A stretch of 64,000 bases of DNA from positions 57,016,597 to 57,080,596 of the forward strand of contig CM065303.1 of assembly GCA_032871835.1 (NCBI GenBank), written 5' to 3'. Within the stretch, counting starts at the first letter, position 1. Each line of letters starts with the position of its first letter. The stretch is from Dipteronia dyeriana (lineage: Eukaryota; Streptophyta; Magnoliopsida; Sapindales; Sapindaceae). Of the stretch, positions 23,111-34,439 are shown one piece after another. A program made the translations under genes and the position numbers. The notes under the pieces were generated by a model. The model did not search any database. It had not been told where the DNA came from and worked only from the letters and a program-made list of their open reading frames with translations.

Positions 23111-24007
23111 AAATAAATAAATGGAAAAAGGTGGATGTCCACCTCCAACAACGTCGGTCTCGCCTGACATCGACATCTTCGGATCCAGCTCCAGCATTGG
23201 AGAGGCGAGAGTCTAGTAGGACCCTCCTTCAACTCTAGGAGGACTATCCTCCTCCAATAAAAGCCTCCTAAATGGAGGAGGCTTTTGCCTCCTTCACTGT
23301 CCAAAGGGAAACCAGCCTCCTCTAGCGTCGCCAAAGGTAGCCACCTCTCCTCCTACCTACAACGCCAGTAGTGGCCACCTGTGATTTTCAAAAAACAAAA
23401 ATTAATCTTCACTTTATTGTCTTTATCTTAAAATAGTATGGATATTAAAAACTGATTATTTGAGAAGTAAATTATGAAATACATCACTGTTTCATTAGCT
23501 ACTTCAATCTGAGTCGCACCCTTAGAGGGGTGCAAATATCATACTCTATACGTAATTGGAGTCTTTATAGGGTGGCCTCACTTACATCTGGTTTGGGTGG
23601 CCTGCTGAGACAGCTTAGTTTTGATGCTTCAAATTAGAAAGAATGATTTCTGTTTCTATGTAAAAAGAATCAGCAAAGCAACGATTTGAAGCTATTGGTG
23701 TGATTGCAGGTTTGAACTGGGATTGGAGAAGCCAGATCCAAGGAGGGCACTGTACAGTGCACTAACCATCGCAGTTTCATACATCTTGGGTGGATTGGTG
23801 CCTCTCAGCCCTTACATGTTCTTTCCAAGAGTTACTGATGCTGTTGTTGCTTCTGTTATCGTAACATTAGTGGCATTGCTGATTTTCGGCTATGCTAAGG
23901 GTTACTTCACTGGTCAGAAACCGGTAAAGAGTGCCCTCCAAACCGCCCTTATTGGAGCCATTGCTTCTGCGGCTGCTTTTGGCATGGCCAAAGCCGTCCA
24001 AATGTAA
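20687..24007 (+). CDS. VIT1: Vacuolar iron transporter 1 (VIT1), 4 exons, 242 aa
   Basis: CCC1/VIT family transporter that moves Fe2+ (and Mn2+) into the vacuole. Exons: 20687-20916, 20999-21084, 21468-21582, 23710-24007. All introns are GT-AG and the frame closes exactly. The protein starts MAATIEPEKQTLL, as in plant VIT1. Helices cover about 22-50 (GVSDGLTVPFALAAGLSGA) and 55-80, with three more at about 157-182, 187-208 and 218-240. Between them lies the cytosolic metal-binding domain. Numbered against the solved rose-gum VIT1 (offset 7, from memory), pore residues Asp36 and Met73 and ligands Glu95, Glu98, Glu106, Glu109, Met142, Met143 and Glu146 are all kept. Intron 3 (2.1 kb) holds TE insertions. 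No defect is visible and the gene looks functional. Confidence 0.96.
22406..23080. mobile_element. Long-TIR element in VIT1 intron 3
   Basis: The ends are inverted repeats of about 58 bp: left AAAGATAATTACTTTGGTG, right (reverse complement) AAAGATAATCATTCCGTTG, both containing ACACTATCAAAATG. 675 bp, AT-rich, no transposase, so probably a Mutator-type or other non-autonomous element. It is followed by a poly-A and (AAAT)n tract at 23081-23122. Confidence 0.7.
23125..23385. repeat. GC-rich block in VIT1 intron 3 with CCTCC/GGAGG hairpins
   Basis: About 260 bp stand out as GC-rich inside an AT-rich intron. They contain repeated cctcc and ggagg motifs; aaaagcctcc and ggaggctttt at 23257-23293 can form a stem. 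A minus-strand frame over the block has no recognised domain. Origin unknown, probably part of a TE. Confidence 0.45.
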
Positions 24008-24028
24008 ATCATGCGAGTATGATCGTGT

Positions 24029-24034
24029 AATAAA
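24029..24034 (+). terminator. Likely poly(A) signal of VIT1
   Basis: aataaa lies 22 bases after the stop codon, in AT-rich sequence. Confidence 0.45.
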
Positions 24035-25543
24035 CTAGTTTTTCTATGTGTGGTTTCCCTATGTTGCGTCTTTGCCCTAGAATTATCACAGTTTAAAAGG
24101 CTTTTCAATCACAAGATGGAATGTTTCTTCATATGGTATTGCGGTTTTTTTCACAAGGTGGCAATCCAGTATAATTTGGCACAAAATATTTCAATGTAGC
24201 AATCTTGTCTTCTGGCCATTAATAACGATAAAACTCTATAAACATATGAACCCATTTTAGGAGTAAGAAACTCCTCAAAGTGCTGCATCACTCGAAACTG
24301 AAAAACTCTAAAGCCCTTACTGCCAAATCACCATCTAATGTCACTCTCTATGCAGCATCTATGGCGATTTTGCCTTTCATGTCGGGTATAGAATCCTGAT
24401 TTGTCTAATACATTTCACTGCAAATTTTGTCCAATTTTCATTAAGCTAAACTGTACTTTGGGTGGTTAACCTAATAGGATTCTACCTTATGAGGGTTAAT
24501 CTTTGCCATGCATCGCAACAAATTTGAAACTGGACATCTAACAAGCTCAATGACAATGCAATAATTCTTTTCAGCTCTCTTATAATAAGAATGTGAGCTT
24601 TGTTGCATTGCCTGGGTGTTTCCAATCAAGAATATTCAATTAGGGACTTGCTTCAATACAAGTCAAAAGGGTTTCTCACAACAATAGGACAACTAGACAC
24701 ATAACAAAGTTCATGATCGGAGATGGTGTGAAAGGATTGTAGATAAGGTAAGTGGTATATAAATATTAATTGAGTAATGCTAGACGTTCCAATTTTTTTT
24801 TCCAAATGATATGACATGTGAAGTGTCAACATCTTATAAATCATTAGATTATGTGTTGATTAATGTGATACTGATACCTCACGAGTGCCACATCATTTAG
24901 GATAGAATTTAGAAAGAAAAAAAATTAAAACGTCTAACATTACTCGTATTAATTAAATAATATTAGTTCAGAGAATCAAATGAGTAAAATTAACAACGGA
25001 ATTGTGAGAGAGAGAGAGAGAGTACTCCAAAGCCTCTACAGAATACTCCAAAGCCTCTTACCTAAACAGAGGATTCTTTGATTGGATAGGATGTATATAA
25101 ACAGTATCGTAATCTCGCATGACCATACAAAATTTCCGAATATAGAACAAAGTGAATTTATGGAGATCTATATTTACAGAGATAACATGAAAAGCCACAA
25201 TTGAAGTGGCAACCAAAACAGTTTCTTTAAAATTCTGTAAGAACTTTAAATAATTACCATGCTGTTCTCCTGGTAGTTATATGTACCAATCATGCAGTAA
25301 TGCAAAGATCTGCCAAAAAGAGAAAATAGACTACTCATCAGATTGTATTTCAATATCTAATAAGCAGAAAAATAATGTAAATTGCATAATCTAAAACATG
25401 AAAGATAAAGATCCTCAACAGTAAATTAATAATAACTGAAAGAATTTTGAAAATGTGAACGAGTGAAAAGCAAATCAAGAGAAAGAACTTACAATAGGTT
25501 AATATAACAACGTTCCACCACTACCAAAAATTTGGCAACTTTT
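24035..25543. other. Intergenic region between convergent VIT1 and HSFA8
   Basis: It holds the 3' untranslated regions of both genes, a MITE at 24772-24946 and a short (GA)n at about 25007-25021. No further gene was seen. Confidence 0.6.
24772..24946. mobile_element. MITE, 175 bp, TSD TATTAATT
   Basis: TIRs: left GAGTAATGCTAGACGTTCC, right (reverse complement) CGAGTAATGTTAGACGTTTT, each followed by AATTTTTTTT. The 8-base TATTAATT flanks both sides (24764-24771 and 24947-24954). Its first bases match the MITE at 14172-14364. Confidence 0.75.
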
Positions 25544-28500
25544 TTATACTGTTGAGTGATTGTGATTACTTTCCGAAGCCAGAAGTTCCATTTTGTCAGT
25601 TAAAAACTCCAAACTATTAGTTGGTTCGATCTCAGCATTCTGAGATTTGCCCATTTCTTGAAGTAAAAGTTCAAAACTATGAAGCTTATCCAATTCAGTC
25701 CCAGATACTATGGGTTCAACTTCCATTCCCGAAGCAGTGTGCCCTTCTTCATCTTGCTGTCTCTCTTCAACATTCTGTAAATGTGGACTACCTAAAAGAA
25801 GCTTTTCCCATTCACTCTCATCATGTAAATCAGGGGGAATGAATGGGACATGATTATCCTCCATTAGCATTTTCATGTAATCAATGTTCATGATATAATC
25901 TTTCATATCCTCAGATGAATCAGATTTAGGTAGATTTTCCGAGTCTGTAACCGGTTGAAGAAGAGGCTCTGGTATTTCTTCCACTGGGGCTGGGGGCTGA
26001 TATCTTACTATCATATTATTAGAAGCTATTGGTTCAGCAACTTCTGTAACTTCAGCCATGCGCCAGTTATTTTCTTTTGGTTGAAGCAGTTGAACCAGAA
26101 AACCAGGGCATTGCATAGCCATCACTAAGAATGACAACATCTGCTGCTGACTTTTTTCCATTCCTTGGAGGCGTTCCCTCAGGAGGAGCAACTTATTATC
26201 TGCAGTCTCCTGGTACTGCCTCAGCTTAACCAATTCCTGTGCAAGTGCACTTTTATCAGTCTTCAAATTTTCAACTTCTTTCCACAGAGCTGAATTGTCA
26301 ATTTTCTCACATGGTTCGACAAACTTCTCTAGCTGTTGCAAAGATTTTCGCTGGTCAGTCCCTTGAGTATTTTTCCTTCTACAGATACTGTTCAACAAAT
26401 GCTTCTGACCTCTAATGAATCCATTGTTTGCAAATTCCCAACGATCTGTGTCAATTTTTCTGAAACCCTGAGAAAGCTTAAAGTTAATAATTCTTTCAAT
26501 AACAAATTGATATTTCTAATAATATAGTTTCAACAATCGTGCATTAATAAACACTGCCCATATAAGCATGCAAGTGCACCCACAATAAGATCAAGGGTGC
26601 AGGAAAAGAAATTTAATGATTTTTGATAAATGTCCAAGTAAGCTATACTGCATGAAGCAACAGTCTATTGATACCACAACAGAATGCCCTTTAATATAAG
26701 GTGTCAAAATGATCTCCCCTTTGATCATGGCTGGTAAAGGACAACACTAATAAGATCAGAAGCACATAATCCAATAGATACAACTATACAAGTGGATATC
26801 ATCTTCAATACATTAGCATGACCAATCACAGATCTACATATTTAAGTACTCCCGCTCAAAAACCATATATATATATATATATATATATAGTAAACAAAAG
26901 GTGAAAGGACACCTCACTATGTGCTAATAGTCTAATACTGCAGCATGTTGCCATCTAAGATCTTGCAATGATGGTACTACGGACATAAGACTGTGAAGTC
27001 CATTACATTTACATTAATTAATCCAAGAATTTGATTTCTTAAATATTATCTCAGAAACTCCTAGCTGTGTTTGCTATAAACTCAAGAAACAGTTAGGCCA
27101 TGCACATTTCATAGATGCTGAGAATGAGATCCCTATCTCTGCGAAGATCATATTCCAAATATTAACTTAAGAGAACAGCGGATGATATGTTTAGTAGCTG
27201 TACACCTAAGTGTCACAACTACATCAAACCCAAAACCAGCACACATCATTCTCTTACATTCACATTGATCACCAATTTTTCATTCATCAAACAAAATTAC
27301 TTACAACATCTCTGTGTCCTTATATTCACATGTATCAATGTTTGCTAATCCATTGATGGTTTGGGGGGCTTATGGAAGTGATAAAGGTGCATGGTGAGCG
27401 AAAAGCATTGTGGTTACAGCTTTGGTGTTGAAGATTTGGGATTCCCATTCAATGAACTTCAAACCAAAAAGAGTATTCTCATTCCACAACAGTACGACAT
27501 ACAAAAGGGAATGGGCGCTCCAAAATCATAACGAAGGGAATGCATATGCCATTTCAGTTTCAGCCATTCTGAACAACTTACTATGCATTAAGTTAGAAAT
27601 GCAATGTTACATATTTGGACCACAATTATCAGTTAGATTTTAAGAAACAGTTACGTTTTGGACATTTTTTCGACAATGAGAATGAAGGAACAAACATCCA
27701 CACCCTTATTCTTCCTATTTCCATGCGTCCAACATGGGGGTAAAAGCATTCCCTGGTAGGGCCATGACGGCACATCCTAATTCATATTCCATATTTTAGA
27801 CACAGTACATATTCTCTCTGTAGACTATCAAGTTCCAACTCTTTCATAGATTTAAAGTATCAACTTAAAATGCAATCAAGCTGCTAACCATAAATTCAAA
27901 CTAACAGAAAGAAACGTGACCAAGAAAACATAAAAACACAACAGTCCAGCAATTACATTAATACTAATTAGCCAACATGGGATTCTGTACAAACAATCAC
28001 TATTCACTGCTAATGTTTTTGCCTTAAAGATCCTATAAATTATTGTGCATATTCATGGTGAAAGAAAAAGAACTAATTTGTTTCTGTTATTCTTACCCAA
28101 TACATCTTTTGACAGCTAAAATACAAGTCAATTTAGATTATCACAAACAATACTCCTAAACCCCGCGAACTTTCAAACGGATTGAAATAGGTACAACTAG
28201 AGATGCACATTTGGGTAATGAGGATGTATATAAGTCCCCCCATCCCCAGAGCCCCCCCCCCCCCCCCCCCCCCCCCCCCACCAAATTCCCCATGTGGGGA
28301 AAATGGGGATGGGTAATTTTGGGGGGAGGTATATCCATCCCCAACCCCAGTTCCCTATTTTCCCCGTTTTTTCCTGTTTTCCTGTTTTTCTCAGTTCCCC
28401 ATTTTTCCATTTAACTAAAAATTACAAATTAAACTAAAAAAAACAAACATTCCATTACAAATACAAAATAAAATCCATTAATGGAGTAAAAAAAGTAAAT

Positions 28501-30074
28501 GTGTAAATATACTTAGGGTTTCAAAGAATAAAAAAAGATATTAAAATTATATTTATATATGTTTAGCGGGAAATGAGGAAACCCACCCCGCCCCCCCCCC
28601 CCCCCCCCCCCCAAGAGAATCCCCAAATAGGGATGGGGACGCGGGGAATTGGGGTCCCGGGGAAAAATGTGCATCTCTAAGTACAACCATAAATAACTCT
28701 TCCAGAAGGAGCAATCCTTAATTGATTTGGTAAAAGCTCATTAACAATGACGGCAAATATCTTCTTACACATAGCATCATGCACGCTTAAACACAACAAA
28801 TAAGAAATTTACGCTAAAGTACCATTTTCACTTATCAGGTTAGTGCCGTTAGTCAAATTTTTCCACATTTCAATGGAGCAGTATAGGGAGATTTTTAAAT
28901 TACAAACATAGATAAATTTCAAATATGTCACAGTAGGCACTATGATGCAACGGCCTAGGCTTTAAAGTGAAGGAACATATATTATACATGCAGAGTAAAA
29001 GAGTTATCATATGAATACTTTATTTGTAGGTCTCAATTATTAGTATGAAATTGTGAGAACTTGAAATAAATTGTAACAAGTAGAAAATTAAATGTGGTGT
29101 TGGCAGGTAGTAAGGCAATGAATTTGGAGAATCCTACTTTCATGCAATTCACATGGTTCAAAAAGCAATGATCTTTCACAATTAAGGATTGATTTAGCAT
29201 TTACATGGTCTAGATATCTGGATACTCTGCCAATAACCGAAAAAAATATAGATATCTAAAAGCAGTCCATTGATATCAATTATATTTTCCTAAGGTTAAT
29301 CAAGAAATCAAAAATTGTATGAGCATATCCTTTTCTTCATTTCAGTACAATTGAGCTAAATTTCAAGTTGAACTGTGGTATACAGATATGTGTTCCTTCT
29401 GATATCACCAAAAAATCAGATAGACTGCAAGTCTTAAAGTCTAAATCCACGGTTGCATAATTATAAATACAATATTTAGATAAAATTCAAGTGACACAGT
29501 AGCAATAACAAGAATGATAACAAATCAACATATGTTACAGCACAGACATTACAAACCAATTTTCGAGGTCATAATTAAAAACCCAATTACAATAATTAAA
29601 CGACTTCAAACCCAAACAAACAGAAGTACCCAATCAAGCAAAGGATTAAATTATCATCCCAAACAAAAGAACAACAAGAACAAAAATTTCCGCCAACCAA
29701 ACAACAATCACAACACAAGAATCACAGCCACTAAAAAAATAATAACTTTGTCCCATCAAAAAACACACAAACAAGTACAAGAGACAAATAGAGCAAATTT
29801 GAACTATTATAATAAAAATCTGATCTTTTGCAAACAAAGTGACAGAGAAACTCACATAGATATTGAGTTGCCTCATGAAGCTAGAGAAATTGCTATGCTT
29901 GAAGTAGTTGGGTAACAACTGAACTGAAAACTGAGTCATGTCCCAGATAACAAAACTGTCATTATTTTGAGTCCATGAAATAATCGGGTCCGTGGACTCA
30001 TCATCGACCATCTCGTAGCATTTAGTCAGAAAAGGCGCCACAGACACAGACCCATTCTCGTTTGATTTCACCAT
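25544..30074 (-). CDS. HSFA8: Heat stress transcription factor, HsfA8-like, 2 exons, 380 aa
   Basis: Class A Hsf that would bind heat shock elements as a trimer in the nucleus. Exon 1 is 30074-29856 (73 aa) and exon 2 is 26467-25544 (307 aa plus stop). The single 3.4-kb intron (gtgagt...cag) sits after QLNIY and before GFRK, the intron position conserved in plant Hsfs. The DNA-binding domain spans about residues 12-105 ([34 protein letters not shown]). RRK at 103-105 may be part of the nuclear localisation signal. Heptad HR-A/B lies at about 130-190. An AHA-like activation motif (SEWEKLLL, about 291-298) and a C-terminal leucine-rich, export-like segment follow. Start MVKS, [17 protein letters not shown] and the MLSFLVM segment favour HsfA8 over other class A members. 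Intact. Confidence 0.94.
26862..26889. repeat. (TA)n microsatellite in HSFA8 intron
   Basis: About 14 TA units, otherwise unremarkable. Confidence 0.9.
28198..28679. mobile_element. hAT-type non-autonomous element in HSFA8 intron, with two long poly-C runs
   Basis: TIRs TAGAGATGCACATTT and AAATGTGCATCTCTA are exact inverses over 15 bp. Flanks GGTACAAC and AGTACAAC give an 8-bp TSD with one mismatch, the hAT hallmark. Subterminal repeats are ccccatcccc and gggatgggg. It carries runs of 28 C (28252-28279) and 22 C (28591-28612), which are poly-G in the HSFA8 transcript. A related copy lies at 34895-35487. Confidence 0.85.
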
Positions 30075-31740
30075 AATCAGATACTTGTTTCAAACTATTC
30101 AGAAACCAAGAAGAATTTTAGCGAGATGGAATACCAACTATAAGGCAGAGAAAAGGGTAAATTCGGAATATGAAAAAGGAAAAGAGCTGTACGGATTACT
30201 TGGTGTGGTTTGGACAAGTTAGGAATATGAATCGGAACAAACCGTAGTCCGACGAGTTGGGATAGCGATGGAGCGGGGCGCACGTATTTTAATATCAATT
30301 CCGTACGCGGTTTATTCGGTTGAGATATATATTTGAACTCTCGTATAAATTATCTATTCTAAATAAAGCGGAAAATTCTTGAATTGAGATAAGGATATTC
30401 ATTAGGTTTCACCTCTTCCATATCCGATGAATTTCTTTTATATATATATTCTTTATACAGGAAAAATATAACAAATATATACTTTTTATGTTATTTAGAA
30501 AAAGAAACAAATGTTCAAAGATATGTCAAAAAATTCTATCACATTAGCTATTTCAAACAACTCCAATAAATATTATCCTATGAAATTAATATAGAAATTG
30601 CACACAAATACATTTATTCCACAGACAACTTATTTTATAAAACTAGGTTTTAGGATTTTGGTAATAAAAAAAGTAATAATAGTTAGTAATTACATAACTT
30701 AAATTTATATTTATGAAACATCAAAATTAATAATAGAGCTAGAAATATCTCCATACAAGATAATTATATTAATATTAAGATTGTATTCATTTATACTCCA
30801 TTTTCAATATAATAATTTTTTTTTTGTTAGTTAAACAATTATAATAGATCATAAGTTATCCTTATTTTAAATCTATAGGATAGATATTTAGGGATCTCCG
30901 TAAATGAGGTCGAATACTAACAGCTGGGATCAAATATGAGTTGACGGTTTTGGCCCTGTTGCTTTGTTTGGGTTGGAGGAAGCGACGAGGAACGAAGGTG
31001 GAAAGTGAAGAGGTGATTGCGCGTGTGAAATGGTGAGAGTCTTTTTTTTCTTTTGACTTTTCTTGATTTTGGCAAAAACAAAAGTCTTTTTTTTTTTTTT
31101 TTTTTTTGGTTTTGGAGATCTTTGTGGTCTTGTTTTTGTTTTAATAGAATAGATTAACTACAGATCTCTAAAATATTAAAACTACCTTCCATGCATATCT
31201 TAATGTTTTATATTATTTTATTAATTAAAATTATAAAAATCAATATTTATTATTATTATATTTATTAAAATATTAAAAAATAGTTGGATAAAATATATTT
31301 TGATTGAAATATCATTAATATATAATAAATTTACATTATTTTAAATATTGAAAAAAAATATAATGATATTTTTATAATTAAAATATATATATTTATTGTT
31401 GTAACAAATTTGACATATGCTATATTATGTGTCAAATTTGACACACAATATAGCATATACTAAATTTTGTATAATATTTAGTAATGCATTGGAGGAAGTC
31501 TTTTACACTTATGCTAATTTGTAGTATTTACACACTAATTTGATACAGCATTGGAGATACTTTTAAAATTCAATTAAAATTTGACCAACTTAAAAAAAAA
31601 AAAAATGTGGCTCCGAAGTCATGTAAGAACACTCGTCAATGAACTAAGTGAGCTTGGTGATCGAACATTCACACTAACGCCATTAATATTATGCATTCTA
31701 ATCATGTTTTACTAATTTAATTATGAAGTTATACCACATC
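30075..31740. other. HSFA8 upstream region and AT-rich intergenic DNA
   Basis: The first 200 bases should hold the HSFA8 leader and promoter. No clear heat shock element array was seen. Beyond 30300 the sequence is very AT-rich with a poly-T run at about 31087-31108. A GC-richer patch at about 30940-31035 ends in atggtgagag but is not followed by a recognisable gene. Confidence 0.5.
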
Positions 31741-31920
31741 TAGGGGTAGACATGGTTCGGTTCGGTTCGGTTTTGACCAAAACCATATTGAACCGACATA
31801 TATTCGGTTTTTAAAAATGTGAATCGGTTTAAACCGTTTGAACTTGAAAACCGAATTGAACCGAACATCTTTATCTCGGTTCGGTTCAATTCGGTTTTGG
31901 GCCTAATGGGCTTTAAAGGT

Positions 31921-31973
<53 letters not shown>

Positions 31974-32434
31974 GTTTTTAAGTTGTATTTTTAGCATTTA
32001 ACCTTAAACTTTTTTAAGAAATCATAATATGTAAAAATTAATTTAAACAAAATACAATCCAATTTTTGAATCCGAATCTAAAATTTCAATCATATTTGGT
32101 CTACATACTCAATCAAAATATAAAATCATCATAACTTCTATAAATAGAAGTAAAAAATGTAGTATATATATGTAGTCCAAAAATAAAACATCATCAACAA
32201 ACAATCCATAATAAAATTGAACCTTACAAAATAATTAATTAAGACAATTCGGTTTATTCGGTTCGGTTCTGTTTTGTATGTCTAAAACTGAAACTGAACC
32301 GAATTCAATTCGGTTTTTAAATTTCAAATCGGTTTGAACCGAATAGAAACCATGAACCGAACCAAACACCCTTTTTCGGTTCGGTTCGGTTCGATTTAAT
32401 TCGGTTTCGGTTTCGATTTTTATGTCCACCCCTA
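31741..32434. mobile_element. hAT-type non-autonomous element with (TTCGG)n subterminal repeats, TSD ACCACATC
   Basis: The ends TAGGGGTAGACATGG and the inverse of TATGTCCACCCCTA match. The 8-bp ACCACATC is repeated exactly at 31733-31740 and 32435-32442. Both subterminal zones contain many TTCGG/CCGAA and TCGGTT units. An (AT)n tract lies at 31927-31970. No transposase. Confidence 0.9.
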
Positions 32435-32814
32435 ACCACATCAACGAAATTATAAGTTCATGTCCTATCTTTCTCACTTAACTTCGGGTTTATACACAAA
32501 TTAGTGAGATTAGGATTTCGAGTCATCATTTTCATCAAACCTCTAAATTATATATATATATATATTAAAATGATAAATATTTAAATGATAAATATCAAAT
32601 TATTTGTTTTCATATATTTTTATCTTAAAAAAAAAACATAGATTCAAAAGAAAAAAAAACTAACAATTCAAGTTCCATGTTTTAATCCCTATTAGGTTTT
32701 AAGTATACTTTAAATTTATTAGAAAAAAAACAAATGACCATTTATATACGATAATTGCCAATTCTTTTATGTGTAAATGAGTGTAATTATTACCTTTTTT
32801 TATAAATATCTAAT

Positions 32815-33110
32815 TTTGTAGACTTAACAATAAGTTAATAAGTTGAGTTTCACTGGCACAAATAATGTAAACGCATAAAAATGCTCACAAATCTAACTTT
32901 AAAACTCAACTTCAACTTAACTTCTTCTTTCTTTTTCTTTTTCTTCTTCTCTTTCTATCATCTATCATCTATTTGTAATCTCACCTCTTGATTTCTCACA
33001 TTTTTTCTCTCGGTCTAACTCTATTCTCTTTACAAATATATTTTTTCTTAGAAAAACTTGCTTAATGTTCAAGAATGAATTTGCAACAAAAAAATCTGGA
33101 AAAAATTTCC
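32815..33110. repeat. Left arm of a 5.3-kb spaced inverted repeat
   Basis: Text including taataagttgagttt, ctaactttaaaactcaac, a long pyrimidine tract and agaaaaacttgcttaatg reappears as the reverse complement at about 37865-38150 in the same order, at an estimated 65-75 percent identity. No TSD was found. Confidence 0.6.
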
Positions 33111-33539
33111 AAAAATTCTCTAATTGGAGAATGAATATTTTTTTTATTAATGAGAAGAATGGGATTTTCTCAAGTGGTCAACAATCACGCTAAGAAAGAC
33201 ACACCGTTATGCAAGCGTAAACATTTCTGATCAATCAATCGGGAAACAAATTACACCACATACAAAACCACACTTAAATCTAAGAATGAAGTGCAAGTGT
33301 GAAGTATATAATGGATGCACACACATAAACAATTACACAAAAAATGCAAGATGAACAAAACATGCATATAGTATGTGTACACCTAAACTCTTCCAGGGAT
33401 AAAGTCAAGTGAATATACATTTCGCTCTTGAAGTCACAGAGATGCTTTAGAAACTTGTCATTGAGAACCTAAGCTACTCATTACTAAATCATCCATAATG
33501 TGGTTTGTCATGATATAAGTCAATCATAAAATAGAGGTC

Positions 33540-34230
33540 CTTACAACCTATTTATTTAACAATTTAGGTTTTGTTTTATTCAATTCATCTTATGTCTTAA
33601 TCTTTTATGTGTGTTGATGTATGATTATTCATTTATGCAAATTTAGGTTTTAGCTAGTTTGAGAATTGTGATTAGAGTATTGACTCATAAATAGTCTTGA
33701 TCAATGTTCAATTGAATAAATAAAATCAATCTTTAGCATAGGCCCATGCAAAGTAGGTTTTGGTTCTTAAATTCTTGTGCTTAAAGGGTTCTTGATTATT
33801 GTTCACGCCATTGACTTATGAGTGAATTATGATTGAGAATACTCGATTCATCCTGCGATTCTTAATGTAATAATCATACTTAAGAAATGAATGAATCCTA
33901 GACTTGTATTGAATCTTGTTAGCAAAGTTAATTATGTACATTGAGTGTTTTTATTTGGGGATCATTGAAGATCTAGAGTTTTTCATCCATTGATCACACA
34001 TTTTAATAACTTTCTTTGTTTACTTACAATCATCAAACAATCTCTTGGTACCTTTAGTTTAATTAGAATTAGAGTTAGTTAAATCGATAAATCATTTTTT
34101 TCTTGTGGAACAAACTTTGCTTGCCACTATACAATCACCACGAGTCGAGCATTTAAGAGTTTATTAAAACATAATTTTCACATCAAAGCCTATAGTCGAG
34201 GTCTCTTTTTTCGGTGCCGTCACCTTCTAC
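33540..34230 (+). repeat. LTR tail of a large gypsy/LARD-type element (relic)
   Basis: The end tgtggaacaaactttgcttg followed by ccactatacaatcacc matches the tail at about 10877. Shortly after comes ttttttcggtgccgtcacc, similar to the GGCGCCGTTGCC text that follows the LTR in Tat/Athila-type elements. No gag or pol of that class follows. Confidence 0.5.
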
Positions 34231-34439
34231 TAATCAAATAAGGTTGATTTGCTCCTAGTTTTTTGTAGTTTTTTGGGGCTATGATCTTGTTGATCATAGT
34301 TTGTCACATTGGTAACTTCCTCTTGTTGATTTGGAAGGCTTTGTAGCCTTTTTTTTCTCTTTACTATATTATTTGGCATTTGTGTTGCTTTTTTGGATTC
34401 TTGATAGAAATGTCTTTGGATGTTACCCTTTGGTCAACT

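Noticed and set aside
28156..28414. Poly-Pro and poly-Gly frames in the HSFA8 intron
   Set aside because: They come from the C-run and ccccatcccc repeats of the hAT element.
29514..29915. Plus-strand open frame of 133 codons rich in Asn, Gln and Lys
   Set aside because: It overlaps HSFA8 exon 1 and intron on the opposite strand and is low-complexity from AT-rich DNA.
30940..31040. Possible first exon ending in atggtgagag upstream of HSFA8
   Set aside because: No downstream exon or coding signal follows in the next kilobase.
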